Shown here in pieces: positions 30,440 to 31,968 of a stretch of 31,968 nt of DNA; the first letter of the stretch is position 1, and the number at the start of each line of letters is the position of its first letter. Location of the stretch: IMG/VR virus record IMGVR_UViG_3300021440_000088, positions 1-31,968 of that record; one strand, given 5' to 3'. The translations under genes were made by a program, and so were the position numbers. The stretch comes from a virus. The notes under the pieces were generated by a model. The model searched no databases. It was not told the origin of the DNA and saw nothing but the letters and a program-made list of their open reading frames with translations.

Positions 30440-30802
30440 TCAAGCCAGCCGCCACACGCCATGCTTGCCGTCCGGCAGCACGCGGGTGGTGACCTTGACG
30501 CCCAGCTTGCGGGCGCGGGCCAGCAGGCTCTTGGCCTGCTTCTCCGTCAGCTCGGCGCAGTAGCCGGGCTCCATGCGCTTGAGCAGGGCGCCATAGCGGT
30601 CCAGGCCCGCCGCGCCGCGGCTGGCGGGCGGCAGCGGCACGCCCTTCTTGATGACCACCGCAGCAGGGTCCAGCACGGTGTAGGTGCGGCTGGCCTGGGC
30701 GGCCTGCTTCGCCTGCCGGCCGGCGTCGAACACGCTGGCCGCGGCGCCGGCGGGCTTCTCGATCGTGGTGGCCGGCACGCGGCGCTGGATGGCGGTTTCC
30801 AT
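30440..30802 (-). CDS. Hypothetical protein (helical DNA-metabolism operon)
   Basis: A 120-residue protein. The ATG at 30802 has GGAG upstream; the longer open frame further upstream overlaps the previous gene in another frame. It is Ala/Lys-rich: METAIQRRVPATTIEK, YTVLDPAAVVIKKGVPLPPASRG, then YGALLKRMEPGYCAELTEKQAKSLLARARKLGVKVTTRVLPDGKHGVWRL, resembling a small alpha/beta nucleic-acid-binding domain. No family is certain. It lies 13 bases upstream of the methyltransferase. Confidence 0.65.
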   Translation of the reverse strand: METAIQRRVPATTIEKPAGAAASVFDAGRQAKQAAQASRTYTVLDPAAVVIKKGVPLPPASRGAAGLDRYGALLKRMEPGYCAELTEKQAKSLLARARKLGVKVTTRVLPDGKHGVWRLA

Positions 30803-30819
30803 GGCGGTCTCCGTTGGGG

Positions 30820-31071
30820 TCAGTGGGTGGCGGCCTGGCCGCTGGGCATATCCGCCCAGCCGGTGACGCGGCAACCGCCGGTGCCATCCGACTCGGGCGT
30901 GCGCTCCATGCGGTCCCCGGTGCTGGCATCGATCCAGTGCGAGCCGCTCCACCAGCCCGGCCACGTGTCGCTGTGGCCGTCGCTACTGGTGAAGCGGACC
31001 AGCACCGCGATCTCGGCGTCGGGCATGCCGTCGTCCGGCAGGTCGTGCCAGGTGATGGTCTCGGTCTGCAC
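30820..31071 (-). CDS. DUF551-like small protein
   Basis: An 83-residue protein with a GTG start at 31071 and AAGG 7 bases upstream, 10 bases after the preceding stop. TWHDLPDDGMPDAEIAVLVRF, DTWPGWWSG.HW and VTGWADMPSG follow the pattern of DUF551 phage proteins (W.DLPD...VLV......  GW..D....V.HW..MP). Biological role of the family is unknown. Confidence 0.7.
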   Translation of the reverse strand: MQTETITWHDLPDDGMPDAEIAVLVRFTSSDGHSDTWPGWWSGSHWIDASTGDRMERTPESDGTGGCRVTGWADMPSGQAATH

Positions 31072-31081
31072 GCTGCGGCCT

Positions 31082-31945
31082 TCAGCTGGCGGTGGCGCCG
31101 CCCATCAGCAGGGGCGTGCCCGCCGGCAGGCCCAGCTGCACCTTCTCGATCAGCTCCTTCGCCGCAGCCTCGTGCACGCGGTCGGCCCGGATCAGTTCGT
31201 ACCAGAAGCCCACCTTGCCGCTGGCCTGGCGGTACTTCAGCCGTGCGTCGATGCGGTAGCCCGGGCCAGCCCAGAACACGGGGATGCCGATCGCGAACTT
31301 CTCGAACAGCTGCATCCGGGCCTCGGTGTCGGCATCGTTGTCGTCGATGAAGTCCAGCCGCGTGCCGCCGCCCTGCAGCTTGACCACGCTCTTGATGCGC
31401 TTCTCGCTGTTGGCCTCGAAGGCGGTGGCCATGGCCATCATCTGCAGGCTGTTGGGCATGCCGTCGACGTTGGCGATGTCGGTCTCGTGGCGCTCCAGGA
31501 AGCTGGCGAAGTCCAGCTGCGCCATCGCGTTCTTGCTGCCGTTGGCGGCCGTCCAGGCCTTCCATTCGGCGCTGGGCTCGGGCGTGTAGGTTGCGCGGTG
31601 GCCGCGCCAGCCCGGCATCGCCTGGGCGCCGAAGTCGTCGAACACGGCCTGGAAGCTCAGCGCGAAGCTCTGCGGGTTGAACGTGCACCAGATGACGGTG
31701 GCGTCGCTGCGGTGCCGGGCGATGTAGGTCAGGAAGCTGTCGACATCGGCCATGGCCACCTGCAGCTTGGCGCGGCGCGGCGCGGGCAGCAGGCGCTCCA
31801 GGTCGACCTCCTTCAGGTCGGTGCCCTTGGGCACGGCATAGAGCTTCACGCCGTCGGCATTGCTCTTGTCCAGGGCGCCGACCAGGCTGGCCTTGGGGAG
31901 CACTTCGGCAAGGGTTGCGGCGATGTTGGTCACGGGTTCGGTCAT
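31082..31945 (-). CDS. DUF2303-like phage protein
   Basis: A 287-residue protein starting MTEPVTNIAATLAEVLPKASL. VDSFLTYIARHRSDATVIWCTFN and FQAVFDDFGAQAMPGWRGHRATYTPEPSAEWKAWTAANG match the DUF2303 (YfdQ-like) phage family in length and order, ending with the ELIEKVQLGLPAGTPLLMG segment. The family is found in early or replication-recombination operons of temperate phages; its function is unknown. It is the first gene of the leftward operon visible here; the promoter lies outside the window or in the last 23 bases. Confidence 0.85.
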   Translation of the reverse strand: MTEPVTNIAATLAEVLPKASLVGALDKSNADGVKLYAVPKGTDLKEVDLERLLPAPRRAKLQVAMADVDSFLTYIARHRSDATVIWCTFNPQSFALSFQAVFDDFGAQAMPGWRGHRATYTPEPSAEWKAWTAANGSKNAMAQLDFASFLERHETDIANVDGMPNSLQMMAMATAFEANSEKRIKSVVKLQGGGTRLDFIDDNDADTEARMQLFEKFAIGIPVFWAGPGYRIDARLKYRQASGKVGFWYELIRADRVHEAAAKELIEKVQLGLPAGTPLLMGGATAS

Positions 31946-31968
31946 GCGCGGCTTACGGGGTTGCGGAA

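Overview
The window is the genome of a tailed, siphovirus-like temperate phage (HK97-type head, long flexible tail with a lambda/GTA-type tip) of a GC-rich betaproteobacterium, probably a member of the Burkholderiales. The host guess rests on the strong GC bias at third codon positions, the phage gene families present, and a tRNA 3' end at 23911-23935 that looks like a Burkholderiales tRNA-Val. No host chromosomal gene is recognisable. Phage genes lie on both sides of the attachment core next to the integrase, so this looks like an unintegrated phage genome with an intact attP rather than an integrated prophage (inference).

Left arm (44-23432, all + strand, mostly overlapping start/stop codons): a PLD-like protein, small and large terminase, a small membrane protein, portal, S49 capsid protease, major capsid, a capsid-associated protein, head-tail connector and head closure protein. 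Next comes an unusual cassette of Fn3/Ig-like proteins, one carrying an alpha/beta-hydrolase domain and one fused to a tail-terminator domain. Then follow an HK97-gp10-like protein, tail tube, tail assembly chaperone with a canonical A AAA AAC -1 frameshift site, tape measure, and a tip series in gene-transfer-agent order (Dit-like, DUF2163-like, NlpC/P60-like, J/hub). The arm ends with small membrane proteins that may include the holin. No endolysin was recognised.

Centre (23531-25431): a small minus-strand phage protein, then attP (tRNA 3' end plus its terminator, flanked by repeated candidate arm-type sites), a tyrosine integrase and a putative excisionase.

Right arm (25428-31945, all - strand): read in the direction of transcription, DUF2303-like protein, DUF551-like protein, a hypothetical, a C5-cytosine methyltransferase and another hypothetical. 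These are followed by a complete diversity-generating retroelement (DGR): two tandem C-type-lectin-like target genes (VR2, VR1), avd, template repeat (TR) and reverse transcriptase. The RT is coupled to an HNH-nuclease-like gene that leads into xis and int. Aligned by eye, VR1 differs from TR at 9 positions, all template adenines. VR2 differs at 17, of which 16 are template adenines. This A-specific pattern is the hallmark of mutagenic retrohoming. The DGR is the main discovery of the window: it diversifies two small free-standing lectin-fold proteins rather than an obvious tail fibre, and it is wired into the integration module.
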